From Gammaproteobacteria bacterium (lineage in GTDB: Bacteria > Pseudomonadota > Gammaproteobacteria > HK1), in NCBI GenBank assembly GCA_022824305.1, contig JAJEAD010000011.1, positions 124,001 to 188,000 of the forward strand: DNA of 64,000 nt, in the 5' to 3' direction. The translations under genes were made by a program, and so were the position numbers. The notes below the pieces were generated by a model that worked only from the letters and a program-made list of their open reading frames with translations, had not been told where the DNA came from and did no database searches. Of the stretch, positions 34,135-43,883 are shown piece by piece. Position 1 is the first letter of the stretch; the number at the start of each line of letters is the position of its first letter.

Positions 34135-35157
34135 ATGATCGATCTGCGCAGCGATACCGTGACCCGCCCCGGCGCCGCGATGCGCGTCGCCATCGCGGAA
34201 GCCGAGGTAGGCGACGACGTGATGGGCGAGGACCCCAGCGTCAACCGCCTGGAGGCGACGGCGGCGGAAGTGGTCGGACACGAGGCGGCGGTCCTCACGG
34301 CGAGCGGCACTCAGGGCAACCTCCTCGGAATGCTCGCCCACTGCGAACGGGGCGACGAGTACGTGACCGGCCAGGAGGCCCACACCTTCAAGTACGAGGG
34401 CGGGGGAGCGGCGGTGCTCGGCAGCATCCAGCCGCAACCGGTCGACTTCGAGCCCGACGGCACCCTGGACCTCGATCGCGTGGCGGCGGTGCTGAAGCCT
34501 CCCGACGACGATCACTTCGCGCGCACCCGCCTGCTCTGCCTGGAGAACACCCGCTCGGGCAAGGTGCTGCCGCTCGACTACCTCGCGCGGGCCCGGGACT
34601 TCACGCGCGGGCATGGCCTGGGGCTGCACCTCGACGGCGCCCGGGTGTTCAATGCGGCGGTGAAGCTCGGCGTGCCGGTGCGCGAGATCACCCGCCACGT
34701 GGACACCGTCTCCTTCTGCCTGTCCAAGGGCCTCGGCGCTCCGGTCGGGTCCCTGCTCTGCGGCCCCGCCGAGCTGGTGCGCAGGGCGCGGCGCTGGCGC
34801 AAGGTGCTGGGCGGCGGCATGCGGCAGGCCGGTGTCATCGCCGCCGCGGGGCAGGTAGCGCTGGAGCAGAACGTGGGCCGCCTCGCCCTCGACCACGCCA
34901 ACGCGGCGCGACTCGCGGAAGGTCTCACGGAGGCGGGAGGCTTCGCGATCGATGCCGACGCCGTGCAGACGAACATGGTCTTTGCCCGAGTCGAGCCGGA
35001 ACGCCTGCGGCCCCTCATCGACTTCATGCGCGAGCGCGGGGTGGCCCTGAGCGAACGCAACCCCCTGCGGCTCGTCACCCACCTCGACGTCAGCGCCGAG
35101 GACATCGAGCACGTGATCGATAGCGCGCGGGAGTTCTTCGCACGCAACGTGCACTGA
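34135..35157 (+). CDS. ltaE: Low-specificity L-threonine aldolase
   Basis: A 340-residue PLP enzyme. It starts with the family pattern IDLRSDTVTRPG, then GDDVMGEDPSVNRLE, and the lysine in TVSFCLSKGLGAPVGS. It cleaves L-threonine or L-allo-threonine to glycine and acetaldehyde. The weaker -10 TATCCT (34102-34107) precedes the start by 28 bases. The family marker HLDGARVFNA is intact. The activity suggests glycine supply for the one-carbon gene (fhs) a few kilobases downstream, but no operon link is visible. Confidence 0.9.
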   Translation: MIDLRSDTVTRPGAAMRVAIAEAEVGDDVMGEDPSVNRLEATAAEVVGHEAAVLTASGTQGNLLGMLAHCERGDEYVTGQEAHTFKYEGGGAAVLGSIQPQPVDFEPDGTLDLDRVAAVLKPPDDDHFARTRLLCLENTRSGKVLPLDYLARARDFTRGHGLGLHLDGARVFNAAVKLGVPVREITRHVDTVSFCLSKGLGAPVGSLLCGPAELVRRARRWRKVLGGGMRQAGVIAAAGQVALEQNVGRLALDHANAARLAEGLTEAGGFAIDADAVQTNMVFARVEPERLRPLIDFMRERGVALSERNPLRLVTHLDVSAEDIEHVIDSAREFFARNVH

Positions 35158-35347
35158 GCCGTATTCGTGATCGATCCGGATCGCCCCCCGCCGGGCTGCA
35201 CGGCATGGAAACGGGGACACCGGGCTTGAGCGAGCGAAAGGATCGGAAGCCACGGAGGACATGATGGCAAGCAGACGCAATGGGCCCGAGGGCGAATCTC
35301 CCCGCGGCGCCTCGAGATTGGCGGCCTTCGCAGGAGGGCGTTGAGCG

Positions 35348-36106
35348 ATGGCGATCAGGGCCATCACCTTCGACTTGTGGGATACCGTGATTCGCGACGA
35401 TTCCGACGAGGCGAAGCGCGCCGCGCGCGGGCTGCCCTCCAAGCGCGAGGCCCGGCGTGCGCACTCCCATGCGCTCTTCGAAGGGCGGACCGGGGTCACG
35501 AAGCCGGTCTTCGACCTCGTCTACGACACGATGGAGTCGGCCTTCAACCACGTCTGGCACGAGCAGCACGTCACCTGGACGGTGGACGAGCGCCTCGAGG
35601 TGCTCGAGGCGGCATTGCGCTGCCCCCTGCCGAAGGACGAGCGTGCCGCGCTGGTCCGGACGCTGGAGGAGATGGAAGTCGATGTGCCTCCGGACCCGGT
35701 CGGGGGTATCGGAGACGCGATTGCGGAGCTCGCGGCCCGCTTTCCGCTCGCGGTGGTTTCCGACGCGATCTACTCCCCCGGGCGCTGCCTTCGCCGGTGG
35801 CTCGAGATGCACGGCCTGCTCGACTCTTTCGGGGCCTTTGCGTTCTCCGATGAGGTGGGTCACTCCAAGCCGCATCGAAGCATGTTCGCGCACGTTGCGG
35901 CCGAGCTCGGCGTAGCCGTCGACGAGATGCTCCATATCGGGGACCGGGACCACAACGACATCAAGGGGCCGCACGCGCTGGGGATGAAGGCGGTGCTGTT
36001 CACCGCCTCGCGCGACCGCGACCGCGATGCGACTACGGCCGACGCGGTGTGCGAGCGGGCGTCGGAGCTCGCCGAAAGCGTCCTGCGCCTGGCGGGAGAA
36101 GGTTGA
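35348..36106 (+). CDS. HAD-superfamily hydrolase
   Basis: A 252-residue phosphatase-like protein. HAD motif I is FDLWDTVIRDD (nucleophile Asp and second Asp replaced by Thr-Val context), motif II VVSDAIYSP, motif III in EVGHSKPHRSM, and motif IV HIGDRDHNDIKGPHALGMKAV. In motif I the third position after the nucleophile is W-D rather than the usual D-G-T, so D-x-W-D-T is the observed pattern. The AGGAGG lies 7-13 bases before the ATG. A glutamine amidotransferase starts 3 bases after the stop, so the two are likely a unit. Confidence 0.82.
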   Translation: MAIRAITFDLWDTVIRDDSDEAKRAARGLPSKREARRAHSHALFEGRTGVTKPVFDLVYDTMESAFNHVWHEQHVTWTVDERLEVLEAALRCPLPKDERAALVRTLEEMEVDVPPDPVGGIGDAIAELAARFPLAVVSDAIYSPGRCLRRWLEMHGLLDSFGAFAFSDEVGHSKPHRSMFAHVAAELGVAVDEMLHIGDRDHNDIKGPHALGMKAVLFTASRDRDRDATTADAVCERASELAESVLRLAGEG

Positions 36107-36109
36107 GCC

Positions 36110-36967
36110 GTGGGCGCCGAACCTCGCATCCTCGTCGTCGACGGCTACAAGAAGCCCGCCCGCGAGGAGCTCGCGGCGGGCGGCGCCACCCCCGCCGGGC
36201 CGCTCTACGCGGCCATGCTCAAGCGCTGCCACCCGGGTTGCGAAGTCGACGTGGTGTACCCGGCGGACCCCGGGAGCTTCCTCCCGCACGGGGCGGGTTT
36301 GCGCCACTACGACGGGATCGCCTGGACCGGGTCCTCGCTCACCGTGTTCCGGGACGAGCCCGCGGTCCGCGTGCAGATCGAGTTCGCGCGCGCCGCCTTC
36401 GAGGCGGGCGTACCGAGCTTCGGCAGTTGCTGGGCGGCGCAGATCGGGGTGGCGGCGGCGGGCGGGCGCTGCGCGGAGAACCCTCGCGGCCGTGAGATGG
36501 GCATCGCGCGCAAGATCGCGCTCACGCCGGAAGGTCGGGCGCATCCCCTGTACATCGGCAAGGCGAGCGTCTTCGACGCCTTCATCAGCCACGAGGACGA
36601 GGTCACCCACCTCCCGCCCGGCGCCGTCAACCTCGCCTCCAATCCCTTCACGCAAGTGCAGGCGGTGTCGGTCGTCCACCGCGGAGGCACGCTATGGGCG
36701 GTGCAGTACCATCCCGAGTACGACCTCCACGAGCTCGCGCGTCTCACCTGGTGCCGCATCGACAAGCTCGTCGGCCTCGGCTTCTTCCGGGACCGGGAGG
36801 AGGCCGAAGCCTACGTCGGCCTCCTCGAAGCGCTGCACCAGGATCCCTCCCGGCGCGACATCGCCTGGCTGCTCGGCATCGACGCGGACGTCATGAACGA
36901 GGACCTGCGCGTCGCCGAGGTCCGCAACTGGCTGAACCACCTCGTGATCCCGGGCATGCGGCGGTAG
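36110..36967 (+). CDS. Class I glutamine amidotransferase-like protein (GMP synthase-like)
   Basis: A 285-residue class I amidotransferase. The nucleophile cysteine is in PSFGSCWAAQIG and the catalytic His-Glu in AVQYHPEYDLHEL. Its synthetase partner, if any, is not fused. The family includes guanylate synthase-like enzymes and gamma-glutamyl hydrolases, so function is not certain. It starts at GTG three bases after the HAD stop. A second GATase lies 1.9 kb downstream on the other strand, beyond fhs. Confidence 0.82.
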   Translation: MGAEPRILVVDGYKKPAREELAAGGATPAGPLYAAMLKRCHPGCEVDVVYPADPGSFLPHGAGLRHYDGIAWTGSSLTVFRDEPAVRVQIEFARAAFEAGVPSFGSCWAAQIGVAAAGGRCAENPRGREMGIARKIALTPEGRAHPLYIGKASVFDAFISHEDEVTHLPPGAVNLASNPFTQVQAVSVVHRGGTLWAVQYHPEYDLHELARLTWCRIDKLVGLGFFRDREEAEAYVGLLEALHQDPSRRDIAWLLGIDADVMNEDLRVAEVRNWLNHLVIPGMRR

Positions 36968-37022
36968 CCCCGGGGCACGAGAGGGGGGAACGCGGCAGGC
37001 CGGAGCCCGAAGGGCCCGGCGG

Positions 37023-38795
37023 CTAGAAGAGCCCCGTGACCCGTCCCGTCTCGGTGTCGATGTCGATGCGGCGGTAGGCGGGATCCGAGCCCGTGCCGGG
37101 CATGAGCGAGATGCCGCCCGCCACCGGGCAGATGAAGCGTGCCCCGCCGTAGATCAGAAAGTCGCGTATCGGCAGGACCCAGTCCTTCGGAACGCCCTTG
37201 GCGGAAGGCTCGTGCGAGAGCGAGAGGTGCGTCTTGACCATCATCGTCGCGTAGTCGTTGTACTTCGGGTCGCTCTCGAAGCGTTCCGCCTTCGCGCTCG
37301 CCTCGGGCGAGAAGCTCACCCCGCTCGCGCCGTAGACCTCCTTCGCGATGCGCTCCACCCGCTCGCGCAGCGGCAGGTCCATCTCGTAGAGGTACTTGAA
37401 CTCCACCTCTTCCTCGCAGGCGTCGAGCACCGCATCGGCGAGATCGAGCGCGCCCTCGCCTCCCTTGCGCCAGTGCTCCGACACCGCCACGCGAGCCCCC
37501 GCTTCCTCGCAGAGGCGCACCACCAGGGCGGTCTCGGCCGGCGTGTCGCTGTGGAAGGCGTTGATGCACACCACCGGGTTGATCCCCGCCTTCTTGACGG
37601 TCTCGATGTGGTGCAGGAGGTTGGCGGCGCCGTCCTCGAGCCACGCCAGGTTCTCCTCGGAGTACTCCGACGGGATGGGACGGCCGGGCACCACCGGCGG
37701 CGCGCCCGCGTTGACCCCGTGGTGCTTGAGCGCGCGTACCGTCGCGGTGATGACGGACACGTTGGGAATGTTGCCCGAGTAGCGGCACTTGACGTTCCAG
37801 AACTTCTCGAAGCCGATGTCGGCCCCGAAACCGGACTCGGTGATGTGGTAGTCGGCGAGCTTGAGCGCGACCTTGTCGGCGACGATGGAGGACTGTCCGA
37901 CCGCGATGTTGGCGAAGGGACCGGCGTGCACGAAGCAGGGCTGCCCCTCGATGGACTGGAGCAGGTTGGGGTTGACGGCGTCGCGCATCCACGCGGTCAT
38001 CGCGCCCGCCACTTCGAGGTCTTCGGTGGTGACCGGATTGCCCTGCTTGTCGTAGGCGACCACGATCTCGCCCATGCGCCGCCGGAAGTCCGCCATGTCG
38101 CTGAAGATCGAGAGGATCGCCATCACCTCCGAGGACACCGCGATGTTGAAGCGCGACGGCATCATGAAACCGTCCTGCTTGCCCCCGATGCCGATGATGA
38201 TGTTGCGCAGGGCCTGGGCGCAGAAGTCGATCACCCAGCCCATCTCCACCCGGTTGGGATCGATGTCGAGCCGCCGCAGGTTTCGCTTCGCCAGTCCCGC
38301 GTCGCTGTAGTTGAACTCGTGCTGCATGCGCGCGGTGAGCGCGACCATGCCGAGGTTGTGGGCGTTGATGAGCGCGTTGATGTCTCCGGTGAGGCCGAGC
38401 GAGAACTCGGTGAGCGGGATGCACTGCGAGAGCCCGCCTCCCGCTGCCGAGCCCTTGATGTTGAAGGTGGGCCCGCCCGAGGGCTGGCGGATGCAGGCGG
38501 AGACCCGGCCGCCGCGCTTGCCGATTCCCTGCAGCAGCCCCATCGTGGTCGTCGACTTGCCTTCTCCGAGCGGCGTGGGGTTGATGGCGGTGACCTCGAT
38601 GAACTTGCCGTCCGGGCGTCCTTCGAGACGACGCAACACGCGCGCGTAGTCCACTTTCGCAACGTGCCGGCCATAGGGAATCAGCTCGTCGCCGGCGATG
38701 CCGAGCTCTTCCGCGAGCTGCTCGGCGGGCTTCATTCCGACCTCGGCCGCCTGCGCGATCTCCCAATCGGCGTGCTGAGTGGGGTCTAGTGGCAT
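37023..38795 (-). CDS. fhs: Formate-tetrahydrofolate ligase
   Basis: A 590-residue enzyme with the complete family pattern: [19 protein letters not shown] (ATP-binding loop), [18 protein letters not shown], and the later [21 protein letters not shown]. It activates formate with ATP to give 10-formyltetrahydrofolate for one-carbon metabolism. GAGGAGATCGAC precedes the ATG. The protein is slightly longer than the ~556 of some relatives. The GATase that follows on the same strand is separated by 54 bases, so co-transcription is possible. Confidence 0.93.
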   Translation of the reverse strand: MPLDPTQHADWEIAQAAEVGMKPAEQLAEELGIAGDELIPYGRHVAKVDYARVLRRLEGRPDGKFIEVTAINPTPLGEGKSTTTMGLLQGIGKRGGRVSACIRQPSGGPTFNIKGSAAGGGLSQCIPLTEFSLGLTGDINALINAHNLGMVALTARMQHEFNYSDAGLAKRNLRRLDIDPNRVEMGWVIDFCAQALRNIIIGIGGKQDGFMMPSRFNIAVSSEVMAILSIFSDMADFRRRMGEIVVAYDKQGNPVTTEDLEVAGAMTAWMRDAVNPNLLQSIEGQPCFVHAGPFANIAVGQSSIVADKVALKLADYHITESGFGADIGFEKFWNVKCRYSGNIPNVSVITATVRALKHHGVNAGAPPVVPGRPIPSEYSEENLAWLEDGAANLLHHIETVKKAGINPVVCINAFHSDTPAETALVVRLCEEAGARVAVSEHWRKGGEGALDLADAVLDACEEEVEFKYLYEMDLPLRERVERIAKEVYGASGVSFSPEASAKAERFESDPKYNDYATMMVKTHLSLSHEPSAKGVPKDWVLPIRDFLIYGGARFICPVAGGISLMPGTGSDPAYRRIDIDTETGRVTGLF

Positions 38796-38849
38796 GTCGA
38801 TCTCCTCAGGAATAGCGGCGTCCCGGCCGTGCCGGGCGGAAAGGCTGGT

Positions 38850-39626
38850 TCAGGCCGCCGTGGCACTCATCGCCGGCACGCTGGACATGGCCGGCCCCTC
38901 GATCTGCGACAGGATGTAGCGCTCCAGGAAGCGCGCCGACCAGACCGCGACCGTGGCGTCATGGCGATCGCTGTCGGCTATCTGGCGCTCCGGGGCGTGC
39001 GCGCCGAGGTCGGTGCGCAGGTGGTCGCCGGGCTCCGACCAGGAGCGCACGGCTTCGCGGTCGACCTCGGGATGGAACTGCAGTCCGTAGGCCCGTTCCC
39101 CGTAGCGGAAGGCCTGGTTCGGGAAGTCGTCGCCGCGGGCGAGAAGCACTGCACCCGGCGGGATCTCGAAGCCTTCCTTGTGCCACTGGTAGACGTTCAG
39201 CTCCGGGGGGAACATGCCGGCGCCGGCCGGGGTCGCGCAGACGCGCCGGTAGCCTACCTCGTGCGCGCCCTGCGGGTGCGGCCCCACCCTCGCGCCCAGG
39301 GCCCGCGCGAGGAGCTGCGCGCCGAGGCACAGGCCGAGGAAGAGCCCGCCGTCCTCCACCCAGCGCCGGATCCAGTCGAGCTCCTCGCGCATCCAGGGCG
39401 AGTCGTCGTTCGCGCTCTGGGGTCCGCCGTAGACCACCACGAGGTCGTAGCTTCCGTCATCGGGCGGCAGGCGGTCTCCATGCGCGGGACAGGCCCACGT
39501 GACGCGCACTCCACGCTCGACGAGCTGGCGCTTGATCCTGTCTTCTCGGGAGCTCGAGTGCTTGACCAGCAAGACCCGCCCCCGGCAACCCGGAATCTCT
39601 CCGCGCATCCCAATCCGTCGCGTCAC
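38850..39626 (-). CDS. Class I glutamine amidotransferase-like protein (GuaA N-domain-like)
   Basis: A 258-residue protein. It has LVVVYGGPQSANDDSPWM, the nucleophile GLFLGLCLGAQLLARALGA, and the second catalytic motif YGLQFHPEVD. This matches the GMP-synthase-like stand-alone glutamine amidotransferases. The C-terminus (after residue 225) is a tail of low similarity. GTG at 39626 follows GGGGAGG. It sits upstream of fhs on the same strand. No partner domain is fused, so it may be a regulatory or general hydrolase. Confidence 0.83.
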   Translation of the reverse strand: MTRRIGMRGEIPGCRGRVLLVKHSSSREDRIKRQLVERGVRVTWACPAHGDRLPPDDGSYDLVVVYGGPQSANDDSPWMREELDWIRRWVEDGGLFLGLCLGAQLLARALGARVGPHPQGAHEVGYRRVCATPAGAGMFPPELNVYQWHKEGFEIPPGAVLLARGDDFPNQAFRYGERAYGLQFHPEVDREAVRSWSEPGDHLRTDLGAHAPERQIADSDRHDATVAVWSARFLERYILSQIEGPAMSSVPAMSATAA

Positions 39627-39788
39627 CGCCCCTCCCCGGGCGGCGCGCTAGCTTGAAGGCAGAGAGGGGCAAAAACAAGCCCGGCCTCGAGGCCTGTCCG
39701 CTGCGTGCAGAACCGCCTCCGGTCCGAGCGGGTCGTCAGTTGAGTGGTGCAGCGCAGCATACGGCCGCCGCCCAACTCCACGACAAGG

Positions 39789-39819
39789 TTGACATACACC
39801 AGCATCGTCGTGGAATAAT
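39789..39819 (+). promoter_or_regulatory. Promoter of the NTPase pair
   Basis: A perfect TTGACA (39789-39794) is followed by AATAAT (39814-39819) at 19 bases or GAATAA at 18. The DNA from 39781 to 39860 is visibly more AT-rich than its surroundings. A start near 39827 gives a ~30-base leader before the ATG at 39860. Confidence 0.55.
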
Positions 39820-39859
39820 TCATACAACCATTCTGCTTTACAACCAAATCGCAGTAGAC

Positions 39860-41089
39860 ATGACAAGTGCTCCTGAGTTCTACACCGGGGCTCCCGTCGA
39901 CCCGGTTGACCTGCGGTTCCGCGAGGATTTCATCGCGGAGCTGTGGCAAACGCTGCGCACCGGGCACGTGGTGCTCACCGCGCCCCGACGAACCGGCAAG
40001 CCCAGCGTCATGGATTACTTGCGCGACCATCCCGAGAGCGGGTTCTCGGTGGTCTCGATTAACGTCCAGGACCTGACCCATCCGGCCGACTTCTTCCAGG
40101 TGCTGCTCGACGGGTTCCATGATGCGCATCCGGAGTTCGTGCGCGATCGCCTTGCCGCAGGCTGGGGACTCGTCAGTGGCGTACTGGAAAAGATCGACAC
40201 GGTCGCGGTCGGCGGCTTCAAGCTTGCGCTCCGCGAGAGCGATCCCGACTGGGACACGAACTGGCGCCGCCACGGGGACACGTTGCTCGCTCGGGCCCGA
40301 AACACCGGAGCCCCGATTCTGTTCATCATCGACGAGTTTCCCGACATGCTGCTCAACCTGTCCCGGCAAGACCATGGACTGCTGCGCGGGTTCCTCGCCT
40401 GGTTTCGAACCCAGCGGCAGCATCCGGCACCGACGAGAGACTCGGTACGGTGGCTGGTGGGCGGCTCGGTCAATCTGGCCGGCACGCTCGACGCGCTCGG
40501 GCTGGTGGATCTCATCAACGACCTCGAAGAGGTTGCTCTTCCTCCGCTCACCGATGCGGACGTTGAGACCTTCGTGGCGGACATGCTGGGCGGCCGGGAC
40601 GTTCCCTGCGATGACGATGTTCCGCAGCGGCTCATCGCCCGCCTGGGGCGTCCCATTCCGTTCTTCATGCAGATGGCGACCCAGGCCCTCTACCGGTTGT
40701 GGAAACGCGAGCAACGCAGAATCGCCGGGACTGACGTCGATGCCGTCTTCGACGCGATGATTGTCGGTTCCGCCGCTCGTACCCGATTGCAGCACTTCCA
40801 CTCCCGGATCAGGCAGTACTACATCGAGCCAAAGGACTCGACTGCCCATGCCTTGCTCGGAAACATCAGCGTGAGCGAGTCGGGGCTGACTCGCGCAATC
40901 CTGCGGCAGGAGACGGAACGAACCCTGGTCGATCTCGGCATCGCCTTTCCGGCACTCGAACGAAGGCAGATGTTCAATGAGCTGTTGCTCGACCTGGAGA
41001 ACGACTTCTACATCGTCGAGGTCGAGGAGGGGCTCTACGATTTCGCCAGCGGCGTGCTGAAATCGTGGTGGAGGAAGTACCATGCCTGA
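39860..41089 (+). CDS. AAA-type ATPase with altered Walker A, first gene of an NTPase pair
   Basis: A 409-residue P-loop ATPase of the type found in archaeal-like and prokaryotic STAND proteins. The Walker A region TAPRRTGKPS lies near residue 40. It has proline at the position after lysine, where serine or threonine normally coordinates magnesium. Walker B is ILFIIDEFPD near residue 153. A winged-helix-like C-terminus follows. The ATG at 39860 follows a good promoter. The gene ends 8 bases inside the next one, so the pair is translationally coupled. It may be a sensor or regulatory subunit; that role is inference. Confidence 0.7.
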   Translation: MTSAPEFYTGAPVDPVDLRFREDFIAELWQTLRTGHVVLTAPRRTGKPSVMDYLRDHPESGFSVVSINVQDLTHPADFFQVLLDGFHDAHPEFVRDRLAAGWGLVSGVLEKIDTVAVGGFKLALRESDPDWDTNWRRHGDTLLARARNTGAPILFIIDEFPDMLLNLSRQDHGLLRGFLAWFRTQRQHPAPTRDSVRWLVGGSVNLAGTLDALGLVDLINDLEEVALPPLTDADVETFVADMLGGRDVPCDDDVPQRLIARLGRPIPFFMQMATQALYRLWKREQRRIAGTDVDAVFDAMIVGSAARTRLQHFHSRIRQYYIEPKDSTAHALLGNISVSESGLTRAILRQETERTLVDLGIAFPALERRQMFNELLLDLENDFYIVEVEEGLYDFASGVLKSWWRKYHA

Positions 41090-43808
41090 ACCGGCCCCCC
41101 ATGCGAATGTCGGCCTGTATCGCTCCGGCGTGACGAGCGCGGAGCGCCTGCGACACACGAGCGTCGCGCGTGAACACCTTCTCGACGACGCCATCGAATC
41201 CGTGCGTGGTTCGGCGGGCAGGAAGTCGAAGAACCACCTGCTGTTCATCGGTCCGCGCGGGATCGGCAAGACCCACCTGCTCTCGTGCATCGAAGACGCC
41301 GTTCAGTCGGACGAAGCGCTGAACGAGCGCGTCGTGGTCGTTCGCTTCCCGGAAGAATCGAACCGGACGCTCTCCTTCGCCGACTTCCTGATCGGCATGT
41401 GCGGAATACTCAAGGAGGTCCTCGAAGAGGATGGGCGGTGGACGGAGTTGTTCGCAACGGTGCAGACCGAAGAAGACGACGCGAAGGTCGCCGACACGCT
41501 GGTGCCCGCAATTCGCGAAGAGAATCGCAGGCACCGCCGGACCCTGCTCATCATGCTCGAGAACCTGGGCGAGATCCTGACCAGGCAGATCCGCGACAAG
41601 AATGACGTCGCTTCCCTGCGCAAGTTTCTCATGGCGGACAACGGTTGCCTGCTGTTGGCGACCGCACCGCTTCATTTCGACGGCATCACCGACATCGGGC
41701 AGCCCTTCTACGACTTCTTCGACGTTCAGATCCTGGAGAGCCTGAGCTTCGAGGAAACGCTTGAGGTCATCCGGCGGAATCTCGAGTGGGAAAGGCGTAC
41801 GGACGTTCTCGCAACCCTGGAAGACACGCGTCCCCGGCTGCAGGCGCTCTACCGCATGACGGGGGGCAATCCGCGGCTGACGATGATGCTCTACGAACTG
41901 ATCGCCCACGAATCGGTCACCAGCGTGCAGCGTCAGTTCCACCTCCTGCTCGATCGAATCTCGCCCTTCTACCAGGGCCGATTGAAGGATCTGCCACCCG
42001 GCCAGCGCGCACTGCTGGAGTGCCTGGCGAGCATGCGAGACCAGGAGAAGACGCCGGCCGCGATTGCCGCGCGAATGCGCATGAGTCAGCAGGAGACCTC
42101 GTCGCTGCTGAAGCGCCTCTCCGATGCGCACTACCTGCGCTCAGCCCCCCATCCGCGAGACCGGCGTTCACGCCTCTACACGATTCGCGAGGGTTTCTTC
42201 GATATCTGGCTCGCGATGAATCTCTCCCGCGGCGCGCGCAAGCGCCTGCCCTTCCTGCTCGAGTTCTTCAGTCTCTTCTACCCGAGCCTTGCTGCGCGCG
42301 AGGAGAAGCGCCGCCAATTGCGCGAGAAGCTTCTCAATGAGGACAGTAGCGACGCGGAAAGAGCTCTCGACTACCTGAGCGAAGCCGGCGAAGCAGCGGA
42401 GCGAGCGAGCGCGAAGTTCGACATGGCCATGATCTTCGCCCGCCGCGGAGTCGCCGAACAGGCAGCGAGCTATGTGCTCGAAGCCGCGCCTCTGGCCGGA
42501 GACGAAGTGAGCCGGTCGATTGCGCGCATTGTTGCGAGCACTCCGTCTGCACCTGACTATCTATCTGACATCGAGGAGATGATCGCAGCCTGGGAGACCC
42601 ACCGAAGCGGTGAGCTCGAAGAGTTCGCCCATCGGCTCGCGGAGATGGGGAAGGGGCTAACGCTCCAGACTTTCTCCGAAACCAGACTGGCCTTTCTGCG
42701 GGACACGCTGGAAAGCCTGGGCGATGCCAAGGCGCGAATCGCGCAACGCCTGAGAATTGCGACGGTGCTGATGGATCTCGCCCGCTGGGAGGAATGCGAA
42801 GAACAGCAGCGCCACGCGCTTGCCGAGGCAACGGCGCTCGACGACGCGGAGTCTGTAGCAGGAGCATCGAACGACCTAGCACAACTGTTACAGCGCACCA
42901 ACCGACTCAGCGAGTCCGAGCCGCTGATGCGGCGGGCGCTGGAACTCGACGAGGCCACGTTCGGCAGGAAACACCCCAGCGTGGCCGTTCGCTTGAACAA
43001 CCTGGCGACTCTGCTGCTTGACACCAACCGGATCCAGGAGGCCGAGCCGCTGATGTGGAGGGCGCTGGAGATCGTCGAGGCCACATTCGGCAAGCACCAC
43101 CCCGCCGTGGCAATCAACTTGAGCAACCTGGCGGAGATGCTAAAGAGCACCAACCGCATCCAGGAAGCGGGGTCGCTGATTCGGCGGGCGCTGGAGATCG
43201 ATGAGGCCACGCTCGGCGGGAAACACCCCAATGTTGCGATCCGCCTGAACAATCTTGCGACCCTGCTGCATGACAACAACCGGATACAGGAGGCCGAGCC
43301 GCTGATGCGGCGGGCGCTGGAGATCGACATGGCCGTCTACGGCGAGCAACACCCGACCGTGGCGACTCATTTGAACAACCTGGCGATGTTGCTAAAGGAC
43401 ACTGAACGCTATACAGAGGCCGAGCCGCTGTTGCGGCGCGCCCTGGAGATCAACGAAGTCGCCTTCGGCAACGAGCACCCGACCGTAGCGACTCATTTGA
43501 ACAACCTGGCCATGCTGCTACGGGCCACCAGCCGGACCGCGGAGGCCGAACCGCTAATGTGGCGCGCGCTGAAGATTGACGAGGCCGCCTTCGGGGAGCG
43601 ACACCCGAGCGTAGCGACCCGATTGTATAACTTGGCACAGATCCTGTGCTCCACTCGCCGGCTCAAGGAAGCCGAACCACTGATGCGGCGCTCCCTCGAC
43701 ATCTTCGAGTCCTTCGGTCGTCAGACCGGGCTCGAACACCCGCACTTCCAGCGCGCCAGCGAGAGCTACAAGGCCCTGAAGCGGACCATGGCGTCCGACG
43801 CAAAGTGA
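41082..43808 (+). CDS. NTPase with winged helix and TPR array, second gene of the pair
   Basis: A 908-residue protein. The N-terminal P-loop domain has Walker A IGPRGIGKTHLL near residue 57 and LLIMLENL near 155, where the Walker B acid is Glu. A winged-helix segment lies near residues 304-360 (AAIAARMRMSQQETSSLLKRL). A helical region follows. From residue 601 there are six 42-residue tetratricopeptide repeats of the kinesin-light-chain type, then a seventh partial one. STAND-like NTPases of this layout act as sensors in bacterial defence, signalling and regulation. The upstream coupled ATPase is probably its partner. Confidence 0.72.
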   Translation: MPEPAPHANVGLYRSGVTSAERLRHTSVAREHLLDDAIESVRGSAGRKSKNHLLFIGPRGIGKTHLLSCIEDAVQSDEALNERVVVVRFPEESNRTLSFADFLIGMCGILKEVLEEDGRWTELFATVQTEEDDAKVADTLVPAIREENRRHRRTLLIMLENLGEILTRQIRDKNDVASLRKFLMADNGCLLLATAPLHFDGITDIGQPFYDFFDVQILESLSFEETLEVIRRNLEWERRTDVLATLEDTRPRLQALYRMTGGNPRLTMMLYELIAHESVTSVQRQFHLLLDRISPFYQGRLKDLPPGQRALLECLASMRDQEKTPAAIAARMRMSQQETSSLLKRLSDAHYLRSAPHPRDRRSRLYTIREGFFDIWLAMNLSRGARKRLPFLLEFFSLFYPSLAAREEKRRQLREKLLNEDSSDAERALDYLSEAGEAAERASAKFDMAMIFARRGVAEQAASYVLEAAPLAGDEVSRSIARIVASTPSAPDYLSDIEEMIAAWETHRSGELEEFAHRLAEMGKGLTLQTFSETRLAFLRDTLESLGDAKARIAQRLRIATVLMDLARWEECEEQQRHALAEATALDDAESVAGASNDLAQLLQRTNRLSESEPLMRRALELDEATFGRKHPSVAVRLNNLATLLLDTNRIQEAEPLMWRALEIVEATFGKHHPAVAINLSNLAEMLKSTNRIQEAGSLIRRALEIDEATLGGKHPNVAIRLNNLATLLHDNNRIQEAEPLMRRALEIDMAVYGEQHPTVATHLNNLAMLLKDTERYTEAEPLLRRALEINEVAFGNEHPTVATHLNNLAMLLRATSRTAEAEPLMWRALKIDEAAFGERHPSVATRLYNLAQILCSTRRLKEAEPLMRRSLDIFESFGRQTGLEHPHFQRASESYKALKRTMASDAK
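42882..43637 (+). repeat. Six 126-base tandem repeats encoding TPRs
   Basis: Six in-frame 42-residue units (residues 601-852) share LNNLA, RALEIDEA and EAEPLM. A seventh, shorter unit follows. Neighbouring units are strongly similar at the DNA level, so recombination could change their number. Confidence 0.85.
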
Positions 43809-43883
43809 TCGGCAGCGCCTGCTCGGTTTCGATGGATGAAGGCGCGCCGCGCCGAATCTCCGCCCCATGCAAGGTCCGGCCCG

